From: Welwitschia mirabilis | Lineage: Eukaryota > Gnetophyta > Gnetopsida > Welwitschiales | DNA: 64,000 nucleotides | Assembly: GCA_051453625.1 (NCBI GenBank) | Contig: JBOZIK010000001.1 | Coordinates: 175,743,273-175,807,272, forward strand | Reading direction: 5' to 3' | Shown here: positions 12,810 through 26,470 of the stretch, in pieces | Layout: each line of letters opens with the position of its first letter | Numbering within the stretch: position 1 is the stretch's first letter | Notes under the pieces: model-generated | The model's database searches: none | The model's input: the letters and a program-made list of their open reading frames with translations, nothing else | Told to the model about the DNA's origin: nothing | Translations under genes and position numbers: made by a program

Positions 12810-13660
12810 TGGTAGTTACACATACTTTTCTTAAAATAAATAAAATTGCATATAATTCTATGATGATTATATGATAATTTAAATTTTTATATCAAGCTTT
12901 AAAGTGGTGATTATGACTATAATAATACCACTATTATAAGCCTAAATTCCAAAGTAAAGAATGGGACATTAGTGTTTTATCATATGATCATTATGGTAAA
13001 CCACCATTATTCATCTAGATCTAAGGTGGTGATTATAGTTATAATGATGGTTAACTCTTAACCAATACTTCAAAACTATGTTCCAAACTAAATTATGGAA
13101 AATTAGTACTTTTTTATATAGTAATTTGATTTAACCATCATTATAGTTCAAAGATTCAAACCTTACTTAAATCACTTGAAAATATTATGGTAGTTTCATT
13201 GTAATTATTATTATATTCATAGTCTCTAAAGTAAAGGATGGGAAATTAATACTTATTTATTTAATGATTATAACTAAATATTATTGGCCTAAGATCTAAA
13301 CCCATCTTTAGTTATGATTAAAACTATCTTAATGACTCACTTCAAATATTCTTAAATAAAGGAGCATTGATACTTTACTATATGGTGGTTACTAGGAATC
13401 ATCATTTCAAGGCTAGGCTTAAAATTAAACTTAATAATATTAGAGAGGTAATTCCATATTATAGTTGAGAATATTACAACAGTTTTATTGGAACTATTGT
13501 ATTCGATATTAAAATGAAAAAGTTAAAAATTATAAGAATGGGATTTGAAGTACTTAATGACATTAAAAAGATAGCTTTAGGATATAGTTAAAATTATTAT
13601 TATAGATTTATAAAAATTGCTATATTAGATATTACAATGGAAATAAGGACTTTATTTTTT
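12810..13660. repeat. Degenerate tandem repeat, unit about 135 bp, four to six copies
   Basis: A segment like CCAAAGTAAAGAATGGGA recurs near 12949, 13083, 13226 and 13351, with a fainter copy near 13516, giving spacings of about 126-143 bp. Between them comes a TGGTGATTATAG-like segment. The units are diverged, so this would be an old minisatellite or satellite remnant. Copy number and borders are estimates by eye. Confidence 0.55.
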
Positions 13661-16600
13661 TTTCTAACTCACTATTATTGTATCCTACTTCTTTATTCTA
13701 TGTCATCATGCTCTATTTCTGTGCATTACTTTTTAACTCCTTAACATTGTTCTTTACAATAATTCTCTACCACTATTTCTATCCTTGTTTTTCTTCCACT
13801 ATTTCTCAACTCTATTTCTTCCTTTAACTAATGATTCACTTTAGTGTAATTTTCTCTATTGTATTTTAATAGATTAGTAAAAATCCTCCAACAATCTTTC
13901 AAAACATTTTATGTCATACTCATTTTTGAAACATAGAGCCATCTCATCATTGGATAATGTCTATGTAGTCTTATATTCTTTTAAAAAATTCCATTACTAT
14001 GTTCTACTAGATCACTTTTATTAGTCTATTTTCAATTATAAATCATGTTCTTTGTTAGTACATTGAAATTTAACATCAATTAAGAAAAGTTTAATAAGAA
14101 AAGCATTCATATCATTAAAAATGCTTTTAAGAAGCAAATCATTGTCTAGATATTTATTCAAAGTAATCTAGAAATGATAGAGAGTCTTTATATCTTTATT
14201 AAAGATCTTTATTTTATAATAGTCTCTTTAGATATAAAAAATAAAATAAAAATCATTCAAGATAAAACTAAGAGAGCTATACTATACTAATACAATACCT
14301 CATTGAAACTTAAAATCTTGAATAACCTCAAGTCATTTGTATTTTTTAAAAAGATAAATTTTATTTAAAAATAAACTTTAGTTAATATGACATGCTTACA
14401 TTGAGTAAAATAAATAATGTCTTTTTCTTATTAAATTATCTCCTTTACAAAACTTCCTAAATTATAAGAAACATAATGTAAGTCAAATAATAATAAAATT
14501 TATGTAAACCTTTCTTTTATAGGATACATAATCCCACATAATATGGTATCCTAACTACATTTATTTGGGTATACAAATGGCACTTTCAAAGATAAAAAGT
14601 AAACATTAAGATGTAAGAATTAACTAGGCACATGAAAGATTCTGATTTCCTTAAAAAGGGTTGTTAATTTTATATTAAATGAGCTCATGCCTTACATGGA
14701 TATATCTATTTTATAGGACAGCCAACATGACTTGCTTAATTTTCATGAGGATTAGGACTATGAAGGTGATAAAATAAAATTTGATATAATAATAAATGTT
14801 AATAACCTTTCTTATTGTCTAGAGAATAGAACGCAAATCTCATTTATCATAATATAAATCTTTAACATCTTCACTTTTATATGTTCTAATAGGATTGGTA
14901 TATGTGCCCTATCATGTTTACTATTATTTAATAAATAAATAAAACTAGTAATATAAATGAAAATGGTTACTAATCATTATATATTAGCAATGACTAGTAA
15001 TAAGAAAAATAGTAGTAAAAATTACATAAGTGAATGCTTTAGGATTTGATTAAATAGCATATCATGATAAATATTAAACTTAGTTACATTTAAATATTCT
15101 TTGCTAAAAGAGTTTCTCTACCTTAAAATTATCATAATATAAGTTTGCATAATAATTTTGATAAATGTTAATCAAAACGATATCTATTTATAGTGAATGA
15201 TTTCTATAAGAAGAACAAAACATGAAACCCAAATATTGAACTTGATATTAGTAAAGATATATTTCATACATGCATTAAATTTTATTAAACTAGATGGACT
15301 TACTTGAAATTAATGTTATGTGCTAGCTATAATGGCAATTTTTGAACATAAGAGCATAATCCTAAAGCAGGGGTGAATATCATTTAAGAATGATCTTTTA
15401 GTACTTTCTAAATATAGTAATCTTCGTAAAACCTAAAATAAGTGTCATAAATAATACTCAATATTTTGTAAATCATTATAAAACTTTTGAACATCAATAT
15501 ATAAATCTTAAGTAATCTTTAAGAAAATAACATAACCTTCTAGTAAAAGAAATAATAACTTGTGCATAAAACTTCATAATTATAAGAAAACCATGTTGTG
15601 AATAAGAAACAAAATCATTCATAAGGCTTCTACTTATAAAGATGAATAATAACTTAAATAGGAAACATGTGTTCTTATAATTAAAAGTATATAATAAAGA
15701 ATCTTATGTAATTATCATAACATAATGTACACTTAAAAATTAAAAACAAGTTTAAGTTTGATAAACATTTCAACCTTCTTGGGAACATACCTCTCAAGAT
15801 AAGTATATCTCCAAAACTAAATTAATGATGTGATTTCTACCACATGTAAAAACTTATTCATTTCTTGAAATTATCATAGTAAATCTAATCTAGTATTAAT
15901 ACATCTTTATATAGAGTAAGGTTTAGTAAAGCCATCCTATATATTAAGGTAAGTGAAGAAATTATTTTGTGTACTTCTTATCTATAGATTTTAACACTTT
16001 TTAATGATAGGTAACAAACTAGAAAAAAACTTGTTTAATAAAAAAATGTTATATCACATTAAAAGTTTCATATTATTTTTATTTAGAATACATGTTAGCA
16101 TATTGATAATAATTGAAGTATTAACTATTTAAACATCTACAATCATTATGATAATAAATAGTGATATTCTATAAAGTTATACATCATATAATTAAATTGG
16201 AATGCATTAAATATTATTTTTTTGTTGCAATCATAATGTAGAACTCTTTCCAAACATTAGAAATAAATCTAGCATTAATAAAATGATTATTGAATTATAA
16301 CTGAGTTATAAGTATAATATTATAAAATCTCATATTTTATAATTTATATAGATGTTCATATGAGCGATGTAGTAGGATGATCTAAATAGGTACATAAGAA
16401 CTCATATTAGTGATAAACAAATAAATAACTCTTGAATAATTATAATAACTAATAATACAATATTAAAACCTCTCCTAGGACTTCTTTAAGTTAAGTTTTT
16501 GAAAAAAGAAATGAAAGTAAAGAGTTCTTATTATGTATCACCTCTATCATATTTTCAATAGATACCATCACATGAATAAAATCAAATTCATGGAAAAGAT

Positions 16601-18319
16601 ATTAGTTGCATTACAAATCCATATGAGACAATTAAAACAAATAGAAGTTGATAGTAAACACTTCCCTATATTAAACAATAATAGAATTCTTTGTTTACTA
16701 AATCCTATAGATTTTACTTAAACAGTTGATGAATAAACCCAATTATGAAAGGTGATATTACATCATATTGAATTATGTTTCCATTGAATTACATTATGTT
16801 GCACATAGCTTTATTGAACCTTAAAAAAGAAATGAACAAACTAAAGTCACAAGTTATAATTTAAACAAAATATTATTTAAAACATTTTCTTAAAACCTTT
16901 ATTAAAGCATATAGATATTGTTCTTGAATGTGTGATGAATAAAGTTAATTATGAAAAGTAAAATTAAAATACATTATAATTGGAATTGCGTAATATCATA
17001 ATTTCATGTATCGTAATTAGAATTACATCACATTGCATTTTATTCTTAAATTACATTATATTATTATGTATTATTACATTGAATTACCTTGTCATTGCAT
17101 TATATTACATTAAAAAATTAACAAAATCAAGCAAGATCATGAGATAATAGAACTCCCACACGTATTTAATTAAATTGTATTTGTTTTCTTATCTACTCCA
17201 TTATTTTAAAATTTTAAAAACCTTATGCTAACTAATAAAATGAGAAATTTTAAAAATAATACATAAAACTAGTGAAATATTTTATTAAGACAATGCGTAA
17301 ATCCCAAAATCAGAATATTTTATTAGATATTTTAGACTCATTCCCATGGATCTCTTATTCTCAGAAAACATGAATATAAATCCTTTCTTTAAATTTTCTA
17401 CATATACCAATGGCCTTGGAAAGATATATTAGTGTACCTCCTTATTTTTTTAGTAGAACAATGGAAAAACTTTATTAAAATTCATGAATGAAAGATTAAT
17501 AACATATGAAAGATTGTAAATTATTTTTATTTATTATTTGCAATAAACTAGATTATAATTTTTCATGATTAGTTACTTTGTTATAACTTGTAAAAATAAA
17601 TTAAAATAAAATAATCTAATGAGAAAAAAGTAAATTATATCCACATCACTAGGCATGAAAAATAACTAGTAGTAAGGGAGATAGTGGTAGTATTTATTTA
17701 CAATTTGTTGTTTGGTCATTTTACTACTAGATTATACATTAGCATTATGTCTAATTTTTTCTTTCATTTTCCTTACTTAAATTATCCTATTTAACATAGT
17801 TGGATAGGTTAAAAACGAAGTTTCTATACATGAAAATTTTTAAGGAAGGCTCTTAAAGAAACAATAATAAGATATAAGAAAAATATCTAAGATTAATTTT
17901 TTTGATGGATATAATTTGACCAATTGATGTTTCTATTCACTATAATTTTGTGTCATAACTTAACAATGTTATTTTGTCATAAGATGATGTTGCTTACATC
18001 AAGGATGTTTAAGGTAGTAAATCCTTTATTAATAAGGAGAATTTAGTGGTATAAAACATTGGACCCAAGAACTTGAAAAGAATGAGGTTCTTTTCCAAAT
18101 GCTCATATAACCATTAATAAGGTGATCTTATTCTTGATTATTACAAAGGATATGAAAGAACACAGAGTGTACCTAACATCAGGCATAATAGGCTCAAGTG
18201 GAGGCTTAGTGTATTGGTTCTATCATGACAAAATTGTAGTTAATTCTACCAAAGATTCTATTTGGGTTATGAATTTATTATTTTTGTTTTATTTTATAAA
18301 ATTACTTTCACTATGCATT
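13661..18319. other. A+T-rich DNA, no gene recognised
   Basis: I see no conserved motif, RNA gene or element end. The open frames 16533-16721 and 18122-18349 have no recognisable domain. The second runs into the start of the T1 3' LTR, which argues against a real gene. Confidence 0.4.
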
Positions 18320-21300
18320 TGGGTAATGCACTATCTCTTCTTACTCTAATTAAGGATTTTTTTTTTAATTTTTTCACCTTTATTTTGTCTTCCTTCCTTT
18401 CTTAATATTATTAAATAATAGACATAATAGAATATAGGATCAAAGTTTACTCGTTCATTTATTAGAATTTTTATATTCTGAGAAAAAAATCATATTATTA
18501 TTATATATTTACTTATATTTAATTTCTAAGTTATTTTGGTTTATAAATATTAGAAATGTCATAAGTTTATATTTTTCATTATTTCTTAGTATATAATAAT
18601 ATAGAAAAATATCTTGTAAATAATTGAGAAGACGTAAACTTGCTATAAAACATACATAAATAAGTTTGAGGATAATGCCTAACCAATATAATAGGAGATT
18701 ACAACTACTATTAATGGTATTCCCACTTGATATCTGACCATCTTACAAATGTGATTTGATTCAACATTAGTCTCTAAACTATATAAACATACTTAGGCTC
18801 AACTCTATAGGCTTAATATCACATTAATATACCCACAATACAAGTGACAGGTAGTACATGAGGCAAATGCATGCTTACAAATGACACTGTTTCTTGAAAT
18901 ATCCTTGGATGGTGTAAATCATCCATTAATGTAACATCTTCAAAGTGATAATAAAATCCACTTCTAAAAGGGTGTTACTAAAAAAATTCAATGCAACTCA
19001 CCTTGGTGATAAAGTTCCAGTATGCAAATGATTAACATTAGGGTTATGCTTATTTAATTCCATCACATGAATACATCACATAAATGCATACATATAATTC
19101 TAACTAATATAGATATTTAATAAATTATTTACTTAGTTGTAATAATTCTAATCATCATTAGGTTCATTTTATAGAAACAAACAAATAAAAGAGAAAACAC
19201 ACATACTAGAATATCTTTATATTCAAGATTATGGTAATTAAAATCTAAAGATATGAAATATTTTTCTTTTATTAATAATAATAATAATATTTCAAATGTA
19301 TCAAATTAGATCTTAATAATATATTTAAATAAACTAATCATATCTAGAGCTATGTCAATCTTAAAGGCATTCTTCCATGCTCATATGACAATCTCCATGG
19401 TTATGTGCAATGAAGATAAATAAAAGAAAGTATAGCTCAAGCATGGTTATTGAGTCATAATTAATTATCCAAGACTCATATGGCTTTATTATAAATTACT
19501 GAGGTAAGTGATAAATTAAGTACTATTTATGTCACTTAAATTTCTAAGTTGAAAATCCTTATAGGCATGTATATTCAAATTAAGATAAAAAGAAAATGGT
19601 AAAAAAGGTATTTATCCTAATAAAATATTATCCCTAAGTAATTTAACTTAAGGTTACTAATAATAACTTATCTTGTATACTCAAATTACCTATATAATTT
19701 TATTTAATAATTTTTTAATAATTTAAAATATTAATTATAATTTTTGTGGATGTNNNNNNNNNNNNNNNNNNNNNNNNNNNNNNNNNNNNNNNNNNNNNNN
19801 NNNNNNNNNNNNNNNNNNNNNNNNNNNNNNNNNNNNNNNNNNNNNNNNNNNNNNNNNNNNNNNNNNNNNNNNNNNNNNNNNNNNNNNNNNNNNNNNNNNN
19901 NNNNNNNNNNNNNNNNNNNNNNNNNNNNNNNNNNNNNNNNNNNNNNNNNNNNNNNNNNNNNNNNNNNNNNNNNNNNNNNNNNNNNNNNNNNNNNNNNNNN
20001 NNNNNNNNNNNNNNNNNNNNNNNNNNNNNNNNNNNNNNNNNNNNNNNNNNNNNNNNNNNNNNNNNNNNNNNNNNNNNNNNNNNNNNNNNNNNNNNNNNNN
20101 NNNNNNNNNNNNNNNNNNNNNNNNNNNNNNNNNNNNNNNNNNNNNNNNNNNNNNNNNNNNNNNNNNNNNNNNNNNNNNNNNNNNNNNNNNNNNNNNNNNN
20201 NNNNNNNNNNNNNNNNNNNNNNNNNNNNNNNNNNNNNNNNNNNNNNNNNNNNNNNNNNNNNNNNNNNNNNNNNNNNNNNNNNNNNNNNNNNNNNNNNNNN
20301 NNNNNNNNNNNNNNNNNNNNNNAATATTAACTATAACATTTTTTAACTATAAGGAGACATCATAATTAAAAATTAATAATTAATTACTTATAAAAAATGT
20401 ACAATAGTTTTTCATAAACTAGATTCATAAGCTATTTTATGGACCTAAAAATATTATTTCTAAGATCATTATTCAAGTTTAGAAACTATCAAATTCTCTA
20501 AAATTATGGTATTACTATACTATACTAAAATGACCATAACTTTCAAAATAATCTTCATTTTTAATTAATTTAAGAGTTTTAAAAATGTTATTTAATTCCC
20601 TTTAACTTAGGTAGATCAAGTTTTTAGATATCTTAACTATTAGTTACACAAATATGAATTAATTATTTATTATTTTATGCATTTATTTCTATTTTATTTT
20701 AATAAATAATTTTCTTAGAAATTATTACAGTTCAAAAAAAGTACTATTTTTAAAGTTTCATAATCATGACATAATCCTAAACTTAAACACACATTTTACT
20801 AATTTATACTTGTTATTTAATAATCTATAATGGTCTTAGCCTATACCTCTATTATGGAAATCTAACTTTTGCTATAAAAACATAGTAAAGATTTTACAAC
20901 TAGATATATAATAATTTGAATTAGTAAAATAACCAATATAATAGAAAAACTAATTATTCACAATATAGCTTAGCTAAATATTACTAATATAAATCAATGT
21001 AAAAATTAAAGTTAAATTAATTCACAAAATGATTTACCATTAGCCTTAGCACTATCATAAAGGAGTATTAGCCTAAAAGAGATTTTTGAAAATTTGACCT
21101 TCCTCCTAATAAGAGAGATATACTACATAATGAATAAAAGATATAATATAATATATATGAATATAACATAAACATGGGCATTTAAGTATATAGTAAATCT
21201 TAAAAGTGGTTACTTAGTCATAATAATTATTAGGAATCTCTATCATTAAGCATAAGAGATCCATGATATCTCCCTAGCATCATGGTAAGAGCCAATGATA

Positions 21301-22391
21301 GAGAGTAAAAAATGTAATTTTTAAGATAATAATATTCTAATCCAATATCACTCTTCTATAATTTATAAAGTAGATCATATAAACAACATAATTAAATAAC
21401 TTACTTAGAAAGATTAGTATGTCCTTAGTGATTGAAGACTGACAAAGATCTAAGCTTAAGAATCCTTAGCTCTAATCTTTCAAGCTCCAATCTTCATGAA
21501 AACGAAATTAAGAATAAGAGAAAGGATAAAGAAAATTCATTTCATTATAAAATGGGATGTATCTTCTTTTATTATAATAGGGGAAAGGGTATCAATATAT
21601 AAATAAACAAATGGAACATATTTTAAGATTATAACATCATATAACTTATCATTGATAAGTGGTATTAGTAATAAGTGACATCATATTTATAACTCATGCA
21701 CCTAACTAGTGTGAGTAATTTTCTTACTTTAATTTATAGGTTATTTACATGCATCATTTCCTCATGCTAATTCCTTCATAATCCTCCATAGTCTCATAAG
21801 TATGTTTAATTCATTTAAGACATGTATTAATAGAATAAACACATAAATCTCAAAAATATCATATGACATAGTGAGATGAATGATTCATTTCTAATTAATA
21901 AAATAGTAAATATATTATGAATCAAGTATTCTTACACATCCTAAGAAGGTAAAAGTCATGGTAGAGTAAATCTACTCATTTATCATTCTTGATTAAGAGT
22001 CTACCAATCACATATCACAAAGAAGTAAATGACTATTCATAATATAGTATGTCTATCACATCTACAAAGAATTTAAATGAGTAAATAAGATGCAAAATAT
22101 ATTATTATGTCCTCTTGAAATTTTTAATTTATTAATTTTATTATGTGATTTAAATTTCCTACATAATGGGTTATCTAATTTTAAATGTTTGGATAGCTTT
22201 TCTTATAACAATCTTAAAAACATAATAATTATTATTTTCATTATGAATTATAAAAATAATAAACTAAGGTTAATTTAAAATACCATCTTATTTTGATAAG
22301 GCCTTTAAAGAAGAGTAATTCATCATTTAATTAAAATATTAATATGATTAATGTCAAAGTAATTAAGGTTTATAAGACGTAGGATATGACA
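18320..22391 (-). repeat. 3' LTR of T1, about 3.5 kb plus a 569-N gap
   Basis: It aligns by eye along its whole length with 55168-58780; matching blocks include those near 18610/55445, 18660/55500, 21240/57590, 22110/58510 and 22280/58680. The right end reads ATGACA at 22391, so on the minus strand it begins TGTCAT, next to a polypurine tract. The left end is decayed; TGGGTAATGC at 18320 is the best alignment to the start of the other copy. Small open frames inside, such as 22090-22278, are LTR sequence and not genes. Confidence 0.75.
19754..20322. other. Assembly gap (569 N) inside the T1 3' LTR
   Basis: The partner LTR runs without interruption through the matching point (about 56641-56680), so either the gap hides an insertion or its size is wrong. 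The flanks repeat each other: AATATTAATTATAA on the left and AATATTAACTATAA on the right. Confidence 0.9.
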
Positions 22392-22404
22392 TACTTCCCC
22401 ACTT
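22392..22404 (-). promoter_or_regulatory. Polypurine tract of T1
   Basis: On the minus strand AAGTGGGGAAGTA abuts the LTR start TGTCATATCC. This is the usual primer for plus-strand DNA synthesis beside a 3' LTR. Confidence 0.7.
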
Positions 22405-22449
22405 AGATTGATTCACTCTTATGAATTAAGATACACAAAGAGTATAAGA

Positions 22450-23760
22450 ATACCTAACTATATGTTATTAGAGTAAAAAAGATTTGGGTATTGATTTTTC
22501 ATTGTTTCCTATAGCTCTTAAATAGCTTCATCAACGATGATTACTTCACTTTATTTTTACTTAATGGATCTCCATATTTCATAAATTAATAGTTTATTGA
22601 TTCCATACTACTTCTTGCATCCCTATGGTTGACCATTATAGTTCAACTTGATCTATAATATACTTTCTTAGCATACTTACATGAAAAATATTATGCATGT
22701 ATAATAATCAAGAAGGTAGAGCAATGGCATATATAATAGGTTTAGTTCTTTCTAATATTTAAAATGATCTAACGAACTAAGGAGATAATTTTAATCTTAT
22801 AATTTCTTTCATTACTAATTTTATTAGTAACACTTTAAGAAATATACGATGACTTATTTTAAACTTAAGATTTCTTCTTTGATGATCTATATACATCTTT
22901 TATGTGTCTATTATTTCTTTAAGTCTATTCTTAACAATTATCATTTTACTTTCCAGTCACTGTAATATTTCTAATTCTATAATAGATTTTTTTTAGATTT
23001 ATTTCATGAAGTGGTACTCTACTTTCTATCATATAGGGTTTTAAATAAAGCCATTTAAGTTAAAATCTAATAATTATTATTACATGGAATATTCTACCCA
23101 TGGTAGATACTCTTTAAAAATCTTGAAAGCATGTAGAATATATGATCTAATAAGGTCTTATAAAATTTAATTAATGTTTTTACCTAACCATTTGTCTAAG
23201 TATGAAATGAACCACTCATATTTAACTTTGTTTCTAAATGGATTTGTAATTCTTGTTAAAACTTACAAGTAAATTTTGAATCTCTATCATAGATAATTAT
23301 TAAAAACATATCATGTAATCAAATAGGATTTTAAATATATGCTTTAGCAATATCCTTGGCATTATAAGTAGATTTGATTAGAATAAAATGTATTGATATA
23401 GTGAGTCTATTAACTATCACTATAACAGAGTTAATATATTTTTGAATTTTCAAAAGTTGTAAAATAAAGTTTATCTAAATCATATGCCATTTATATTTTT
23501 AAATATCATAAATTATAAAGTAATCCTATTGTATTTTTATGTTTTTCTTTAGCTTATTAATAGTTAAAACATCATTAACATAAATTTTGTTATTCCTTGG
23601 CTATCAAAAATTTTGTTTAATGTTTTGACACATTTTAGTTCATGTAGAATGAGCTACCATAGGTGGATTATGAAATTCAAACATTAACTTATGAAATTTT
23701 CTACTAACAAAGTTAAGCATGTTGTTTTATGTAGAAATCAGTGGTACATTATCAGTGAGT
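22450..23760 (-). pseudogene. Integrase with chromodomain remnant of T1
   Basis: Minus-strand pieces follow the order of a Tekay-type integrase. An N-terminal zinc-binding region lies near 23560-23720 (MVAHST, stop, TKMCQNIKQNF). The catalytic core follows (VIVNRLTISIHF, then IIIYDRDSKF). The C-terminal part reads DHQRRNLKFKISHRIFLK, then HNIFHVSMLRKYI at about 22659-22700. A chromodomain-like tail, ETMKNQYPNLF, lies at about 22462-22545 before a stop. The enzyme would join element cDNA to host DNA, and the chromodomain would steer it to modified histones. Many stops and frame changes break it. The first core Asp position reads Asn, and the Glu expected 36 residues after the second Asp reads Lys, so it is catalytically dead. 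Confidence 0.8.
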
Positions 23761-24559
23761 GTGTATAGTCCTTATATAACCGAATATGTTATAATTAGAT
23801 CATTAAATCTAAATTATTAATAGATGCCCATAGCCCTAATGTAGTTAATTAAACCCAATTAAGTGATTATGTTATACATATTTATAGAAGAGATATTATG
23901 TTTCTTCTATCCATCTTCCCATAGTTAATTTTTTATGCACATTAGAGGGGTTATTGGCTCATTAGCCTAATGAAGGCAAATCATATTCCCATTAAAGGCT
24001 TTCGACTTAAGGAACATGTTACAAAGATAAATCCCACCTTTTCAATCAAGTTTTATTAAATTTGGAGATCTTAAGAAAATTTACCTTTAATAATTACACT
24101 TGAAATAAGCATAACTCTTCCTTAAAAACTTATAGATAAACTTGATTTTAATCATTACTTAGGTAATAATGAGATTACTTATTATTGGTATTTCATTTAA
24201 AGACCATTATTCTGAGCTAGTAAATCTTAGAAATTCATAGGTAAATCATTAAGGTAAATGAGTTTTAGACTTAATGAAATGATTTAAAAGTTGCTTTGAT
24301 GTGTGAAAAGGTTTAAGGAAATGGTGAATAAATGATAATGCATGAAAGTATTTATGAGAAAATAATATTTAAGAAAAACATGAATTCTTATAAGATGACT
24401 TATTATAAAAGACTCAAAAGGATTATAGCTATTAGAAACCAATTTAGAGAAGCAATATTTTAGTAATGGAATAAAATGGAAAATATTTGGCTTATGAGAA
24501 CATTTAAAATCATAAATTTTATTAATTTACATAGCCCCATTATAATTTCCTCATGATTT
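23761..24559. other. Unassigned stretch between T1 integrase and E2 protease
   Basis: It should contain the E2/T1 junction. I could not align it to RT, RNase H or to the E2 LTR. It may be downstream E2 sequence or part of another insertion. Confidence 0.35.
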
Positions 24560-24910
24560 TACCATTCTAAAAATATTTAGGTTTAAAGTAATGTTACCAA
24601 ATAATACTTTTAGTTGACCATTCTTGCAATTAACTAAGGCATTTAAAGTTACAAGGAATGATTACCCTAAAATGATGGGCACTAAATTGCATTTAGTTAT
24701 GTACATTTCTAAAATAATTGAGTCTATTAGAACAATATCATTTATTAGATTCAACTATTATATTTTTTTACTATTCCTAATGGTGAATTCATAGAGTTAT
24801 TAACCTATTTCAATTATATTTTAGTGTGTTTAAAATCATCTAATCCAAGTTCCTTATGTACATAATGGAGTAGAATGTTAACACTTACTTCTAGATGTAA
24901 TAGGGCTTTC
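24560..24910 (-). pseudogene. Aspartic protease remnant of E2
   Basis: The minus strand reads ALLHLEVSVNILLHYVHKEL at about 24850-24908, followed by INCKNGQLKVLFGNITLNL near 24580-24641. The order and wording match the protease that follows gag in Tat/Athila-lineage elements, which cuts the polyprotein. The active-site Asp position reads His, so it is inactive. Stops interrupt the middle part. The gag part lies to the right on the same strand, as expected. Confidence 0.7.
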
Positions 24911-26009
24911 TTAATTTCTTATTTTAAATTATAATGACTATTATTAGATAATCTGAATCTTTATAATTTTGTAAAAATTAATTTTAGATGATTGCACTAG
25001 TTTACTAGGCTAAAAAGGCTTTGATCTTAATATTTATATGTTTATTTGTTGTTCACATGTCCTTAAGAAACTTTATCTATGAGGAAATCTTTTTAATCAC
25101 TTTTAACAAAATCATGTTAATTTAACTTTCTTGAAAATTTTTAAGGCCTCTAAATATTGCTTTTTAGTGTTCTTCTTTCAAAGACATTAGGGAAAAGGGA
25201 AAAGAATCTTTGTATATAAACAAAAGTTATTCTAAGTCTTTTATCTTTTCTTTATGTAAAACTTGGGAAAAGGATAGAGATTTTTTCTTTATTATATATT
25301 TTTCATTTTTATTTCATTTATAATTAAATTGACTCTAAATTAAACCCTAGTTAATTTTTGTATCATGTTAAATGTAAATCACTCTATATTATTTTAAGTG
25401 ACTTGATCCTTCTTCTACAAATCTTAGTTCCTATGGGATTTGTTTAAGAACTTCTTAGGAGTATTTTTAGATCTCTATAGATTAAGGAAAGAGAATCTAG
25501 ATTTGCACCTACTAGAATTGTTGGAGTTAGAAGATGGATTTGGTATTTTAGTCAAGATTGATTAAAGATGAGAAGTATCATTTAAGGATAGATTCATAAT
25601 TAAGGTTAATTTAAATTTTTATGAACTTACTTATTAAATACTCAAAGGAAATAAATTTAAATGATTTTTTGGTAATAAGAAGACGATGAAGGATAAGGAC
25701 TTCTTAGTTGATTGATTTTATTATCCTATTTACATGAAATTTAGGATGATTTCTCTACCTAGTATTTCATGTATTAGAGTTTAGGTTATGTTTTGACACT
25801 AGTGCCTTATTATTCTAACGTATTTATTATAGTGTTTTAAAAAAGGGAAATGGATGGACATTTGTATATTTTTTGGATAATAATGTAGCAATTCAAACAT
25901 TCAGATTTAGTGACTATGGATGAAGGTGAGGGTGAGATGGTTAAAGATTCTACTCTCTGCACTTATTCATTTATTTTATTATTCACTTTAAAATTTCTAT
26001 GAACTTTAA
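24911..26009 (-). other. E2 region between protease and capsid domain
   Basis: By position this should encode the C-terminal gag region and zinc knuckle. It is too broken to follow. Nothing else is seen in it. Confidence 0.35.
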
Positions 26010-26470
26010 ATATGCTCATAGATCTAAGGAGATGATGAGCTCCAGATAGTTCTATAGGCTTCTCTCAATTTTTGAAATTCTTAGCTATATTTTTAAGGTA
26101 TTTTAGAAGTTCGTGTAAGGGAATTTTAAGGAAGTTCTCTCTACTAATAATTTCTATTAATTATCTATTATTTATGGACATTCCATCATAGAAAATGCTT
26201 ATCTTTTTTTTTAGCTTAAAACCATGTGGAAGGCTTTTTTGTAATAAATCTTTAAATCATTATATCATTTAGGAAAATGTTTCATAGTACTTTTGTTGAA
26301 AATTTTTTATTTCCTTTTCTAAGGCATTTATTTTGCAATTCGGAAAAAAATTTGAGATTAATTCCTTATTCAAGTCATCAAAGTTATTATGGAAAAGGGT
26401 CTTAGAATGTAAATACATAATGCCATCTTCTCCTTTAAGGGGAAAAAAATTTGATTCTAAGAGCATCATG
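26010..26470 (-). pseudogene. gag (retrotransposon capsid domain) remnant of E2
   Basis: The minus-strand open frame at 26269-26469 contains DLNKELISNFFPNCKINAL and KEIKNFQQKYYETF, the signature of the Retrotrans_gag capsid domain (Trp-rich start lost, then FFP and FQQ segments). Downstream, with stops, come FKDLLQKSLPHG, ISIFYDGM and LIETIS in the right order. The protein would form the particle core. Base composition is like the surroundings. The domain is certain enough; the lineage (Tat versus Athila) is not. Confidence 0.75.

Noticed and set aside
18122-18349. 75-residue plus-strand frame, hydrophobic at the C-terminus
   Set aside because: No recognisable domain. It overlaps the left end of the T1 3' LTR, and its hydrophobic tail is what A+T-rich DNA encodes by chance.
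19744-20346. Long open frames spanning N runs (also at 160-441, 35073-35565, 37029-37341, 37895-38680, 40900-41608, 46672-46964)
   Set aside because: They are open only because N cannot give a stop. The few real residues at their edges belong to LTR or spacer sequence or to other frames.
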